From positions 62,001 to 126,000 of the forward strand of contig UBNV01000008.1 of the NCBI GenBank assembly GCA_900466945.1: a DNA stretch of 64,000 bases, in the 5' to 3' direction. Under the pieces are notes generated by a model, which was not told the origin of the DNA, did not search any database, and saw only the letters and a program-made list of their open reading frames with translations. Origin of the DNA: Hyphomicrobiales bacterium. GTDB lineage: Bacteria > Pseudomonadota > Alphaproteobacteria > Rhizobiales > Rhizobiaceae. Made by a program: the position numbers and the translations under genes. Of this stretch, positions 20,801 through 28,645 are shown piece after piece; the first letter of the stretch is position 1; each line of letters begins with the position of its first letter.

Positions 20801-23800
20801 CGACGGTCCCCGAGAAACCCTGGGCCGAGCGGGTGATGTCGTCGGCGGCTTCGCGGATCTGATCGGTGAGGGCACCTGCGGTGCCGCGCAGGCGCTCGTC
20901 GAGCGCGCGGCTCGAGTCGTCGATCGCCTTGCGCAGGTTATCCCCGTGATCCTCCAGGCTCATTTCGAGCATGCCGGCGCTTGCGGCGACGGATGCGCCG
21001 ATCGAGGTCGCATGCTCGCCAAGCGTGGTCTCCAAGGCGTCGCGGGCATCGCCGATCGATGCGGTGATCGCCTGAGTGCGGTCGTCGAGTGTCGCGCGGA
21101 TCCGCTCATGGGTACCGACCAGACGCTCGTCGATGGCGATGACACCGGTCTCGATCGTCCGCGAGATGCGGTCGGTGTTTTCACCGAGGGTGGTTTCAAG
21201 CGCCTGGCACGCCGTTTCCAGGCTGGTCCGAAGCGTGGCATTGGTTTCGGCAATCCGTCCGTCGATATCGTCCACGCCTGATTTGAGCGTGTTCGCTATG
21301 CGGGCCGCATTCTCTTCCAGCGTGTTCGAAATGTTGCTGGAGCCGGAGCTCAGAATGCTGTCAAGGCGCTGCTCGCTGCCGCCGAGCTGGTCTCCGAGCT
21401 GGGCTATGCCGGCAGCAACGGTCTCGGCGATGCGGCCGGACGACTGGCCGAGGCTGCGTTCGATCTCGCCGGTCGCATCCTCGAGTGTCGAGGCGAGATA
21501 GGAGCTGTGGCTCGCCAGGGACAGCTCCAGGCGCTGCTGGTTGCTGCCGAGCTTGTCATCAATGTCGGCGAGGCCGGTCGCAACCGTCTCTGCGATGCGG
21601 CCGGACGAATGGCCGAGGCTGCGTTCGATCTCGCCGGTCGCATCTTCGAGCGTTGAGGAGAGGTAGGAGGTGTGGCTCGCAAGGGAGAGTTCCAGGCGTT
21701 CCTGGTTTTCACCATAGGCGTTGCGAATGGTTTCGGCCTTTTCCGCAAAGGCGGCGTCGATGCGGCGATCGGCATCTGCAACCGTCTCGATGATGGAAGC
21801 GGCGCGCTGGTTTAGCGTCTCGTCAATGCGGCGCTGGCTGTCGTTCAGTGTCTCGGACAGGTCCTGCGTGCGCGCGGTCAGCGTGAGGTCAAGTTCGAGG
21901 CTCTTGGTATTGAGGGCATCGATGAGCTGCTCGCTCTGGCCTTCCACGAGGGAGGCAATGCCGCGCGCCTTGACGTCGAGGGTTTCGGCGAAACGGTCCT
22001 GATTGGCTTCTAGGGCGTTGACGATGTGCTCGGCACGGCTCGACAGCGTCTGATCGAAGCGTGACTGGTTGTCGGTGAGTGCGTTGTAAAGGGCGCCGCT
22101 GCGCTCCTCCATGACCTGATCGATGCGGGCCTTTGCGCTTTCGAGGCTTTCCGTCAGGGCGGCGGCGCGGGCCGACATGGCGTCGGCGATTTCCTGCGCG
22201 CGGTCGGACATCGAGCCGTCGAGCATTTCCTGGCTGGTGCTGAGCGTCATCGCGAGCGCCAGGGACTGGTCGGTCAGCGTCGAGCCGAGACGTTCGATGC
22301 TGGAATTCAAGATGTCGCCGATGGAGTCCGTTCCACCATTCACCGTCTCATTGATGCGGGCAAGGCTCTCCATGAGCTTCGAATCGAGCGACCCGGAGCG
22401 CTGGTCGAAGGCGCTGGCGAACTCTGCGACGCGCTGGTCGAAGGTTGCGTTGATCTGGCCGATCGTCGTCTGGAAGCGATCTTCGAAAAGGCCCGAGCGC
22501 AGGTCGAGATCCACGATCGCATCGTCGGCGCTTGCCTGCAGGCTCTGGCGGAAGCCACGGCCGCGCTCGTCGAGCGACAGGTTGAGACGCGACAGAACAT
22601 CGTCAAGCGACGAGGTGATCGAGGTCTCGCTGCCCTTCAGGGTCTCCGCGATGTCGCGGGTGCGCTCGACCAGGGTCTCGTTGAGCTGGCGTGCGCGTTC
22701 ATTCAGCGCCGCATTCAGCTTTTCGGTGTTGGCGTCGAGCGTCGAGGCGCGGGTTTCGAACTCACCGAGGAGTTCACGGCCGCGCTGGCCGAGCGTCGAG
22801 GTGAGCGACTGGAGCTGGGTGTCGAACTCGTTGGAGAGCGACATGCCCGAAGCCGCGAGCGTCTGGACCATGTTCTCGGTCTTGTGGGCGAGCAGCGAGC
22901 CGAGAGCGGTGACCGCCGCGTCGGATTTCTCCATGATCGTCGCGGCGCGCATGTCGATCATCGAGGCAAAGGCTTCCCCCGATGTCTGCAGGCGAACCGA
23001 AATCTCTTCGGTCGCAAGCGACAGTTCTTCCTTCAGCTGCTCATGGGCGCCGACGATCGAGGAGCGGATGCGCTCTGCGTGATTGACGATGGCATCCCGT
23101 TCTGCGCCGAGTTCATGGACGAGGCCACGAACGCGCAGTTCGTTGTCGGTGTAGCTGCGTTCCAGCGCCGTCACTTCGGAATGGACGAGCGTCTCCAGTT
23201 CCGTGGCGCGGGCAATCGTGCGCTCGATGCCTTCGTTCATGGCCGAGACTTCGCGGCGCACGGCCTGGCCGACGGTCATGATGCGTTCGGAGGCAATGGT
23301 TTCAGGTTCGGCAAGGCGCAGCGCGACTTCGGCCATGGACCGGGCCGCATTTCGCAGGTCGTGAGCGCGGGCCATCATGATGGCAAAGGCGAAGAACAGG
23401 AGGATCGGCAGGAAGGTGCCGACGAAAATGGCGACGACGCCTGGCATGGCGACGATGTCGGCGACCGACGGCGCCTGCCAGATGGCGCTGCCGTAGAGCA
23501 GTTGGGTGAGCCCCAGGGCGCCCAGGACCCAGAGGCCCGACACAATCGCTGCGTTGCGCAGGGCCGAGGTGAGGGATGCGCCATCGAGCGTCTTCAGGAT
23601 GGCCGTGGGCGTGCGGCGCGAACCGTCATTGGCGGGCGAGAAGGCCGGGGCCTTGGGGGCGGGTTCCGGATTGAGCTCGCCGGCGCGTGCGGAGCGACGC
23701 TCAATCGTCTTCTTCGAGGCAGAACGCGTGGTACTATCTGACAAGGGTGCCTCCGGGGCGTGGGCATGAGACCGAGCCTTGGCTGGCGCGGCGGCTTCCT

Positions 23801-23882
23801 CACCGTCGAAATCGATGCTCAGGGCCGCCTCGAGAGCTTGGAACGCGTTCTCGTCTATCGAGTCGGTCTTCTTGTTCGCCAT
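17883..23882 (-). CDS. Giant polar coiled-coil protein, growth pole ring (GPR) homologue
   Basis: A 1999-residue protein with an acidic/proline-rich N-terminus (about 1-100), two membrane helices (about 111-131 and 148-170) and about 1,700 residues of almost unbroken helix rich in Ala, Glu, Arg and Ser, with recurring segments such as LDERLRGTAG and IAETV. Architecture and size match the Agrobacterium GPR protein, which forms a ring at the growing pole and is needed for polar growth. The C-terminus (about 1890-1999) is a compact conserved end with WRRYQRGERDVFTRRLYTLK. Internal tandem repeats of 55 and 29 residues are present. Neighbouring Mla genes are convergent; an HPt-like gene is divergent. 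Confidence 0.85.
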   Translation of the reverse strand: MANKKTDSIDENAFQALEAALSIDFDGEEAAAPAKARSHAHAPEAPLSDSTTRSASKKTIERRSARAGELNPEPAPKAPAFSPANDGSRRTPTAILKTLDGASLTSALRNAAIVSGLWVLGALGLTQLLYGSAIWQAPSVADIVAMPGVVAIFVGTFLPILLFFAFAIMMARAHDLRNAARSMAEVALRLAEPETIASERIMTVGQAVRREVSAMNEGIERTIARATELETLVHSEVTALERSYTDNELRVRGLVHELGAERDAIVNHAERIRSSIVGAHEQLKEELSLATEEISVRLQTSGEAFASMIDMRAATIMEKSDAAVTALGSLLAHKTENMVQTLAASGMSLSNEFDTQLQSLTSTLGQRGRELLGEFETRASTLDANTEKLNAALNERARQLNETLVERTRDIAETLKGSETSITSSLDDVLSRLNLSLDERGRGFRQSLQASADDAIVDLDLRSGLFEDRFQTTIGQINATFDQRVAEFASAFDQRSGSLDSKLMESLARINETVNGGTDSIGDILNSSIERLGSTLTDQSLALAMTLSTSQEMLDGSMSDRAQEIADAMSARAAALTESLESAKARIDQVMEERSGALYNALTDNQSRFDQTLSSRAEHIVNALEANQDRFAETLDVKARGIASLVEGQSEQLIDALNTKSLELDLTLTARTQDLSETLNDSQRRIDETLNQRAASIIETVADADRRIDAAFAEKAETIRNAYGENQERLELSLASHTSYLSSTLEDATGEIERSLGHSSGRIAETVATGLADIDDKLGSNQQRLELSLASHSSYLASTLEDATGEIERSLGQSSGRIAETVAAGIAQLGDQLGGSEQRLDSILSSGSSNISNTLEENAARIANTLKSGVDDIDGRIAETNATLRTSLETACQALETTLGENTDRISRTIETGVIAIDERLVGTHERIRATLDDRTQAITASIGDARDALETTLGEHATSIGASVAASAGMLEMSLEDHGDNLRKAIDDSSRALDERLRGTAGALTDQIREAADDITRSAQGFSGTVEQSVSGMTSRLDETSTRIEQSLGTLEDRLRNGLDGVDARVNDAGEKFAARLDDKVSAIERVGSEASMRVAQVLDEGVSRVAETFDTRTPVIEERLSTMDRALNIGLENVNRTIEGKAAGLATALRSAVTDAARDLDAEAQRSVDRLTATTTQFAEQIGERSAELNRTVEERSEDLAKRITDTQNRLAGQAASIAQTFSQAGEVISNRVSEAEALVSAQVANLSGTLGDVSSTLEQRAAAIRDAISGNTQELAVTMNAVEKALEARGNSIRSVLDDRTRELNSMLSTRSAELSRLIDEKAAPVVAAYAETGRAAADQITAAAEQSAERLRSENAALVDAISQRTDRAVATLGAAEQNLVVSASQLIERLGDSNAGLSSMIDQAVQSIGSLDSRLGATANRFNETATQATDMLSTSNRLLDDKLGRLTAVSGETLQQVSSIVSRFGDHTQVLGKASELLSAAQSNLVGTLEERQQALRDLSIGLVKRSEEIETTMQGLGKMVETAFDRAEQRSGQMTGNLRQSVQASFTDIGHILGETEKRAQSTAANMRESVQASFADIGQILGETEKRAQSTAANMRESVQASFADIGQVLGDTEKKAQTTAINMRNALLSAEQEAQASIDKTLTEAEKRSGELANRLRGGLAVSLSDIDHLLGEAGRKSEGAAAALRDAMQAAVNEAVTRFAGATDEIRRSAVDIRKELDMTRNELKRGAFDLPEEAKESAAQMRRAVAEQIKALQDISQLVGRTSQTLEISEPVARRLAEAQPEPARRQPAAPQPQAQIRQTESLPLRGSLGASEPYVQSTAATTRAEGGGWISDLLRGASREEPQETAPVRPAPAPQRPAAESQPARQGDTRNPRHMVESLNSLSVDIARAIDHDASVDLWRRYQRGERDVFTRRLYTLKGQQTFDEIKRKYDREPEFRVAVDRYIADFEKLLADVARTDRDKSITQSYLTSDTGKVYTMLAHAAGRFS
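19010..19260 (-). repeat. Three tandem 87-base repeats inside the GPR gene
   Basis: The block GCCTGCAC...GCGCATGTTGG recurs at 19057, 19144 and (more diverged) 19231, each 87 bases apart, encoding a 29-residue helical unit (core VQASFADIGQILGETEKRAQ). The first two copies are nearly identical in DNA, pointing to recent duplication. Confidence 0.85.
21385..21720 (-). repeat. Tandem 165-base repeats inside the GPR gene
   Basis: Two copies of a 55-residue unit (core LEDATGEIERSLG and SSGRIAETVA) begin near residues 737 and 792; the shared GTGGCTCGC lies at 21507 and 21672, exactly 165 bases apart. A third, diverged copy follows toward residue 847. Confidence 0.85.
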
Positions 23883-24358
23883 AGGGTTACGCCTCGTTAC
23901 CGCTTACTCTCGGTGGGGCTGACCAAAACCGCGATGCCGCTCATCGCCTCGGTTTCGTGCGGCTCCCGCCGTTCACTTGAATTTCCGCCTGCCGCCACGC
24001 CAGACGAAACTTCTTCTTATCGCAGTTCGGTCGTCGCCGTGCGAGCGTTTCCGCCTCTAGCACGCGCACCGACTGGCATGCAGGCAAAGTTCACGCACTA
24101 TTGCCCAATCAACCGTATCGTACTGACACATTTGGCCATCCGATACAATTAATGCACTCTCGGCGCGCCTCAGTCCCCGGGCCTTGTTAACAGTATTTCA
24201 ATCAAGGTTTCGGCAGAAAAGCCAGTCTGCGCCGAGGTTTAATTTTCGTTAACCATAGTGCGAGCTTTTTCCCGCGATCCCCGGGGTTTTTAACGGCGCA
24301 CCCACGGCAATGCCCCAAACTGGCATCATCAAAAAACAAGAAACCAAGGATCCCGTTC
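23883..24358. other. 476-base divergent intergenic region between GPR and the HPt-like gene
   Basis: Holds the promoters of two divergent genes. The right half is AT-richer, with a CtrA-type half-site and a second TTAA. I found no convincing ORF, RNA gene or repeat here. Confidence 0.6.
24239..24256 (+). promoter_or_regulatory. Candidate CtrA site
   Basis: TTAACCAT at 24249-24256 equals the CtrA half-site described in Caulobacter and Sinorhizobium. A TTAA at 24239-24242 lies six bases upstream of it (consensus spacing is seven). It is about 105 bases upstream of the HPt-like gene and 360 bases from the GPR start. Confidence 0.45.
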
Positions 24359-24733
24359 ATGGCAGCCGCAGTCAATATCGCATTCGAAGCCCCCGACAAC
24401 TTGAATGGTTTGACGCCGTCGCAGCAGCGCCCGATCGATCTCGTGCATCTTGCCACCCAGACCAAGGGCGACAAGGTGGTGGAAGTCGAGATCCTGCAGA
24501 TCTTTGCGCGCCAGGCCCGTGGGTGTCTGGTCGCCATGACAGCCGGGCGCGGCAAGGTCGAGGTCAAGGCTGCGGCCAACCGTTTGCGCAATGCGGCCAT
24601 GGCGGTCGGCGCGCTTCGGGTCGCCGCGGCTGCCGACCTCGTGGAGACGAAGGGGGCGACTGCCGATTCGCTGGCGTCGGTTGCCGCATCAGTGCTGGAA
24701 GCCGAGCATTTCATTCTGAAGCTCGCCCGTTGA
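24359..24733 (+). CDS. HPt-domain-like protein lacking the phosphoacceptor histidine
   Basis: A 124-residue helical protein with the shape of a histidine phosphotransfer domain: RPIDLVHLATQTKGDK and ILQIFARQARGCLVAM, followed by the helix that normally carries HxLKG. Here that motif reads ANRLRNAAMAVGA, with Asn at residue 74 (codon AAC at 24578-24580) where the phosphorylated His is expected, and Lys-Gly replaced by Arg-Asn. It therefore probably cannot carry phosphate and may act as a binding or inhibitor protein. ATG 24359 follows an AAGGA site. It is divergent from the GPR gene. Confidence 0.7.
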   Translation: MAAAVNIAFEAPDNLNGLTPSQQRPIDLVHLATQTKGDKVVEVEILQIFARQARGCLVAMTAGRGKVEVKAAANRLRNAAMAVGALRVAAAADLVETKGATADSLASVAASVLEAEHFILKLAR

Positions 24734-24844
24734 TCACGACGACTGCAGCCAGTAGTCTGATCGCCTTGCCGTGAGTTGACTGGCTTCCCGAATTGGGGGA
24801 TGACTTCGCCGATTTTTCATTAGGCGAAGTCTGGACAGGCAATC

Positions 24845-25165
24845 ATGGCAAACATCAGCATCATCGCATTCGACGGCACACGTTTCGACATCGCGGCAGC
24901 CGACGGCTCCACGGTCATGGAAAATGCCGTGCGCAATTCGGTCCCGGGGATCGATGCCGAATGCGGTGGCGCCTGTGCCTGTGCCACCTGTCATGTCTAT
25001 GTCGACGATGCCTGGTCTGAAAAGGTCGGGCAGCCGTCGCCCATGGAAGAGGACATGCTGGACTTCGCCGTCGACGTCCGGCCGACGTCGCGGCTTTCCT
25101 GTCAGATCAAGGTCTCCGCAGCCCTCGAGGGACTCGTGGTCCACGTGCCCGAGCGTCAGGGCTGA
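24845..25165 (+). CDS. 2Fe-2S ferredoxin (adrenodoxin type)
   Basis: A 106-residue electron carrier. The cluster ligands follow the adrenodoxin pattern C-x5-C-x2-C with a distant fourth cysteine: [17 protein letters not shown] (about 40-56) and RLSCQIKV (near 89-96). This type usually serves iron-sulfur cluster assembly or cytochrome P450/oxygenase partners; no partner gene lies next to it. ATG 24845 gives the usual length with AGGCA upstream. Confidence 0.93.
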   Translation: MANISIIAFDGTRFDIAAADGSTVMENAVRNSVPGIDAECGGACACATCHVYVDDAWSEKVGQPSPMEEDMLDFAVDVRPTSRLSCQIKVSAALEGLVVHVPERQG

Positions 25166-25187
25166 CGGGTCCTGTCAGCGCTACCCC

Positions 25188-25224
25188 AAAAAAAGGCCCC
25201 GCTTTCGCGATACGAAAGCGGGGC
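25188..25224 (-). terminator. Rho-independent terminator for the DUF922 gene
   Basis: GCCCCGCTTTCG (25196-25207) pairs with CGAAAGCGGGGC (25213-25224), a perfect 12-base stem with a five-base loop. The run of seven A at 25188-25194 is a U-run on the minus strand, so it serves the leftward gene ending at 25456, with about 230 bases of trailer that hold no other feature I can see. It may also stop the ferredoxin transcript. Confidence 0.8.
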
Positions 25225-25455
25225 AAGGGGGCGCATCGCCAAACAGGCGAGGGAGGAAGCACCTGTGGCACCAGGACGCGCCGGGAGAACGGGGAAATCG
25301 AGAACGCTTAATCAACGTATTCGATGACACTTATATTTCAGATTTGTATCAAGGGCCACGGCGAGAAATAGCCGGTTATTCACAGGTGCTGGCGCAAGGC
25401 TCGCGCAAGCTGCAGCATGGCAGCAACACTCGCCCTTCATATTCAGGGGTGATTT

Positions 25456-26082
25456 CTACTGGTTTTCCCTGATATCCCGGCGATGCCTGAGGATGCGCAG
25501 CATTCGGTCCTGGAAATTCTTGGCTTCGACTCGGTCGAATCGCATCTGCGCCTCGTCATGGGCTACCGTTACTTCGTCGGTGACCTCGCTGACGCGATCC
25601 TGCAGGGTTTCGCAGTCTCGTGTCGGACGCAGCTTCAGGAGACGCTGTTCCAGCAGTTTGGCGTGCTGGCGCGCGATCTCGGCGTGACGCTCTTCGTGCC
25701 GTTTGATGTCGGACGACAGCGCGTCCCACAAGGTGGCCATGTCCTGGCTTGCCCGTTTGCGGTTCTTCCAGCGGGGCAGGATGAGCTTAGTCTCCACGGT
25801 GACCCTGACATCCTCGATCGCGCAGCGGTTGCCGCGTCGGGTATAGGTCAGGTCGCCGCCGAAGCGGATCTGGGTCGCACCTGGATGCCGGTTGCCACTT
25901 GCCTGGGTGAAAGGTCCCTTGCGCGACAGTTCCGCGTCGAGGTCGGCCGCCGTTCGGCCGCCGATCTGGAAGTAGGTGATGGACTTCTGGACGATGACGT
26001 CGGCGCTTGCCGAAAGCGGCAGGGAGATGCCGGTCAGGACTGCCAATATGGCGGCGGTCCGAAGACGGCGGGAGTGCTTCAT
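25456..26082 (-). CDS. Secreted DUF922 protein with HExxH motif
   Basis: A 208-residue exported protein: signal peptide (TAAILAVLTGISLPLSASA), then the DUF922 domain. The motif RHEERHAEIAR near residue 130 is a zincin-type HExxH, so the family is predicted to be a zinc-dependent protease, but activity is not shown. An early YFQIGGRTAADLDAEL segment is characteristic. ATG 26082 precedes the signal peptide with a GGAAAAAAGA region upstream; a slightly longer start is possible. It is divergent from folP. Confidence 0.78.
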   Translation of the reverse strand: MKHSRRLRTAAILAVLTGISLPLSASADVIVQKSITYFQIGGRTAADLDAELSRKGPFTQASGNRHPGATQIRFGGDLTYTRRGNRCAIEDVRVTVETKLILPRWKNRKRASQDMATLWDALSSDIKRHEERHAEIARQHAKLLEQRLLKLRPTRDCETLQDRVSEVTDEVTVAHDEAQMRFDRVEAKNFQDRMLRILRHRRDIRENQ

Positions 26083-26191
26083 TCTTTTTTCCGCAATGTT
26101 GTATTCGCCGCGCCCTTGGGGCATAGCCAAACCGGATTTCACTATCGCAGCTTCGCGGTTTTCCGTCGAGAGGATACAAGGTCGCGTGACC

Positions 26192-27061
26192 ATGGTTGAA
26201 CGCAGAATGTGGCGTGTCGGGCACGGCCGAGCTCTCGACCTTTCCGAGCGCGGCGCGATCATGGCGATCGTCAATGTCACGCCGGATTCCTTTTCCGATG
26301 GCGGCCTGCACGACAGTGTAGATGCGGCCGTTTCCCATGCGCTGGCCTGCGCAGAAGAAGGGGCAGCCGTACTGGATGTCGGCGGCGAATCGACACGACC
26401 GGGCGCGGCAGAGGTCACAGCCGACGAAGAGATGGCTCGGGTCTTGCCGGTGATCTCGGCTCTCCGCCAGAAAACGGATGCGCTGATCTCGATCGATACC
26501 TACCGGGCGGTCACCGCCCGGGCTGCAGTAGCGGCAGGCGCTCATGTCATCAACGACGTGCACGGACTGCAACGGGACCCGGAAATCGCGGCCGTCGCTG
26601 CGGAAACGGGGTCCGGGCTTTGCATCATGCATACCGGGCGAGGGCGCACGAAGCTGTCGGATCCGATCGCAGACCAGCGGGAGTTCCTCGACCTATCCCT
26701 CGGCATTGCCAAGCGTGCCGGCGTCGCGCGCGAAACAATCACGCTCGATCCGGGTTTCGGTTTCGCCAAGGAAACGCTGGAGGAGAACATGGAGCTGATG
26801 GCCCGTTTCGCTGAACTGCAGGCCTTCGGCCTGCCGATCTTGGTCGGCACATCGCGAAAGCGCTTCCTCGGGACGCTGACGGGCCGTGACGCACGCGAGC
26901 GTGACGCGGCAACGGCAGCAACCACGGTGGCGCTCAGGCTCAAGGGCGCCTCCGTTTTCCGTGTCCATAATGTCGCGATCAACCGGGATGCTCTGGTGAT
27001 CGCGGATGCTATGCTCGAAACCGAGCGGCGGATCGCTGCGTCGAAGGGATCGACCGAATGA
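26192..27061 (+). CDS. folP: Dihydropteroate synthase
   Basis: Joins p-aminobenzoate to the pterin pyrophosphate in folate synthesis, and is the sulfonamide target. The 289-residue TIM barrel shows NVTPDSFSDGG, LDVGGESTRPGA, SIDTYRA, VINDVHGL, DPGFGFAK and LVGTSRKRFLG. ATG 26192 was chosen for family length; GTG 26186 is a near alternative. It is the first of three folate genes and overlaps folB by four bases (ATGA). Confidence 0.96.
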   Translation: MVERRMWRVGHGRALDLSERGAIMAIVNVTPDSFSDGGLHDSVDAAVSHALACAEEGAAVLDVGGESTRPGAAEVTADEEMARVLPVISALRQKTDALISIDTYRAVTARAAVAAGAHVINDVHGLQRDPEIAAVAAETGSGLCIMHTGRGRTKLSDPIADQREFLDLSLGIAKRAGVARETITLDPGFGFAKETLEENMELMARFAELQAFGLPILVGTSRKRFLGTLTGRDARERDAATAATTVALRLKGASVFRVHNVAINRDALVIADAMLETERRIAASKGSTE

Positions 27062-27429
27062 GCGGTGTTTTCACCATCACACTGAAAAACTGTGCCTTCT
27101 TTGCCCATCACGGCGTGTTTCCCGAGGAGGGCGTGCTCGGTCAACGCTTCTTCGTCGACGCCGAATTCGATGTCGATGCGCTCGAAGCTGCCGAGACCGA
27201 TACGCTGGAGGGCACTGTCCACTACGGGATTGCCTTCGAGGTCATCGAGCAGATTGTCACCGGCAGTCGCCGGCAATTGATCGAGGCGCTGGCGCTCGCG
27301 ATCGCACGCGGCTTGCTCGACCGCTTTCCCGAAATGCATCGGTGTCGGATCACCGTTCGCAAGCCGAGCGCCCCGATCGCCGGCATACTCGACCATGTGC
27401 AGGTGAGCGTTGAACAATTCAGACAGTGA
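27058..27429 (+). CDS. folB: Dihydroneopterin aldolase
   Basis: Converts dihydroneopterin to 6-hydroxymethyl-dihydropterin. The 123-residue protein carries the FolB motifs LKNCAFFAHHGVFPEEG near the start, TVHYGIAFEVIEQIV in the middle and VRKPSAPIAGILDHVQV at the end, with the usual length. It overlaps folP upstream and folK downstream, so the three are translationally coupled. Confidence 0.95.
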   Translation: MSGVFTITLKNCAFFAHHGVFPEEGVLGQRFFVDAEFDVDALEAAETDTLEGTVHYGIAFEVIEQIVTGSRRQLIEALALAIARGLLDRFPEMHRCRITVRKPSAPIAGILDHVQVSVEQFRQ

Positions 27430-27934
27430 TCGCTGGCAGGCGGCAACGCTCGGCCTCGGCGGCAATATCGGCGATCCGGCGGCGGCCATGGCCGAGGCCT
27501 TGCGCCGCCTCGACGCGCGGCGCGATTGCCGGGTGACGTCTGTGTCCCGCCTGTACCGGACGCCACCCTGGGGGAAGACTGATCAGGCGGATTTCTACAA
27601 TGCCTGCGCGGCCGTCGAAACACGGCTGGAGCCGCAGGAATTGCTGGCGGCCTGTCTCGAGATCGAGCGGACGATGAAGCGGGTGCGGATCGAGCGCTGG
27701 GGACCGAGGACGATCGACATCGACATTCTCACCTTTGCTGACCGGACTATTGATGCCGAGCATTTGAAGGTACCGCATCCGCGGATGACGGAGCGCGCCT
27801 TCGTCCTGATGCCGCTTGCGGATATCGATCCGCGGCTCTCCGTAAAGGGGCGGAGCGTAGAGGATTGGCTGAGGGAAGCCGACCGGGCGGGTATTGCCGT
27901 CGCAAACGAAAACCGCGCCTGGTGGCGCGGTTGA
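27410..27934 (+). CDS. folK: 6-hydroxymethyl-7,8-dihydropterin pyrophosphokinase
   Basis: Transfers pyrophosphate from ATP to hydroxymethyl-dihydropterin, supplying FolP. The 174-residue protein shows LGLGGNIGDP, SRLYRTPPWG, DFYNACAAVET, RWGPRTIDIDIL and the H-P-R-M ERAFVL motif. It begins at TTG 27410 inside the end of folB, with AGGTGAG at good spacing upstream; there is no better ATG. Last gene of the folate operon. Confidence 0.94.
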   Translation: MNNSDSDRWQAATLGLGGNIGDPAAAMAEALRRLDARRDCRVTSVSRLYRTPPWGKTDQADFYNACAAVETRLEPQELLAACLEIERTMKRVRIERWGPRTIDIDILTFADRTIDAEHLKVPHPRMTERAFVLMPLADIDPRLSVKGRSVEDWLREADRAGIAVANENRAWWRG

Positions 27935-27961
27935 ACTTCAAGGCTCTCGGATAAGGGATGT

Positions 27962-28504
27962 TCAGTCGTTCTCGGCCATGGCGGTGGCCTGACGGTTGAG
28001 CTTCAGGCCGATTACCGGAATCATCCGGTCTTCGACCTTCACCGAAATGGTGATGTTCATGGCGTCGTTTTCCTCAATGCGGGCGACCATGGCGCCGTTC
28101 AGCTTGGCGCGATTGATGCCCATCACGGCGCGGTTGCCGGTGACGGTGCCCGAGACGATGTCCAGACCCTTGCCATCGGCGCCATCAAGGAATTGTCCCT
28201 TGTAGCTGCCGCCGGACTGGGAGATCACGGCCGACATCGGCTGGCTGAAGACGCCCACGCGGCAGGTGCCGTCGAGCTTCAGGCCGGTTTCCTTGCCCTC
28301 TGCCGGCAGGCCGGTGAGGTTGCAGGTAAACTTCGTGCCCTTGTACTTGCCGGCAACGATTTCACCCGGACCCTTCCAGACCCCGGCAACGGATTGGAAG
28401 AAGCGCTTGTCGCGCGATGCAGCATCAGCCACCGTGGCCGGCATGAGCGCGGCAACGGCAAGCATGGCGGCGCAGCGGCCGAATGTCGAGGAGCGAGAGA
28501 ACAT
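27962..28504 (-). CDS. Secreted hypothetical protein
   Basis: A 180-residue exported protein without a family I can name. A signal peptide (AAMLAVAALMPATVADA) is followed by a predicted beta-rich domain with VAGVWKGPGEIVAGKYKGTK, two cysteines about 20 residues apart (FTCNLTG, GTCRVG) and GSYKGQFLDGADG. The pattern suggests a small periplasmic barrel or lipid-binding fold. It is transcribed alone, with a CtrA-type half-site about 55 bases upstream of its start. Confidence 0.7.
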   Translation of the reverse strand: MFSRSSTFGRCAAMLAVAALMPATVADAASRDKRFFQSVAGVWKGPGEIVAGKYKGTKFTCNLTGLPAEGKETGLKLDGTCRVGVFSQPMSAVISQSGGSYKGQFLDGADGKGLDIVSGTVTGNRAVMGINRAKLNGAMVARIEENDAMNITISVKVEDRMIPVIGLKLNRQATAMAEND

Positions 28505-28557
28505 CGATTTGCCTTGGTACGAGAAACCAGAAACCCCGCGAATACCCTAGCGGAAAA

Positions 28558-28584
28558 ATGGTTAATGCTTCATTGCCATTAACC
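28558..28584 (-). promoter_or_regulatory. Inverted repeat with CtrA-type half-sites
   Basis: GGTTAATG (28560-28567) and CATTAACC (28577-28584) are a perfect inverted repeat with nine bases between them. ATGGTTAA (28558-28565) reads TTAACCAT on the minus strand, the CtrA half-site, and the other arm carries TTAACCTC on the plus strand. It is located in the promoter region of the secreted hypothetical gene. Confidence 0.45.
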
Positions 28585-28645
28585 TCAAATGGCGGCTCCG
28601 ACAACCGCCAAAAGTCACAGGGAATGCGGGTGTGGCCGGTCTGCC

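Noticed and set aside
19713-21281. A 522-codon plus-strand frame inside the GPR gene
   Set aside because: Shadow frame of a repetitive coiled-coil gene; no ribosome site or domain, and its composition simply mirrors the sense codons.
24262-24300. CCCCGGGG followed by TTTTT as a terminator before the HPt-like gene
   Set aside because: The palindrome has no loop, and no gene ends there on either strand.
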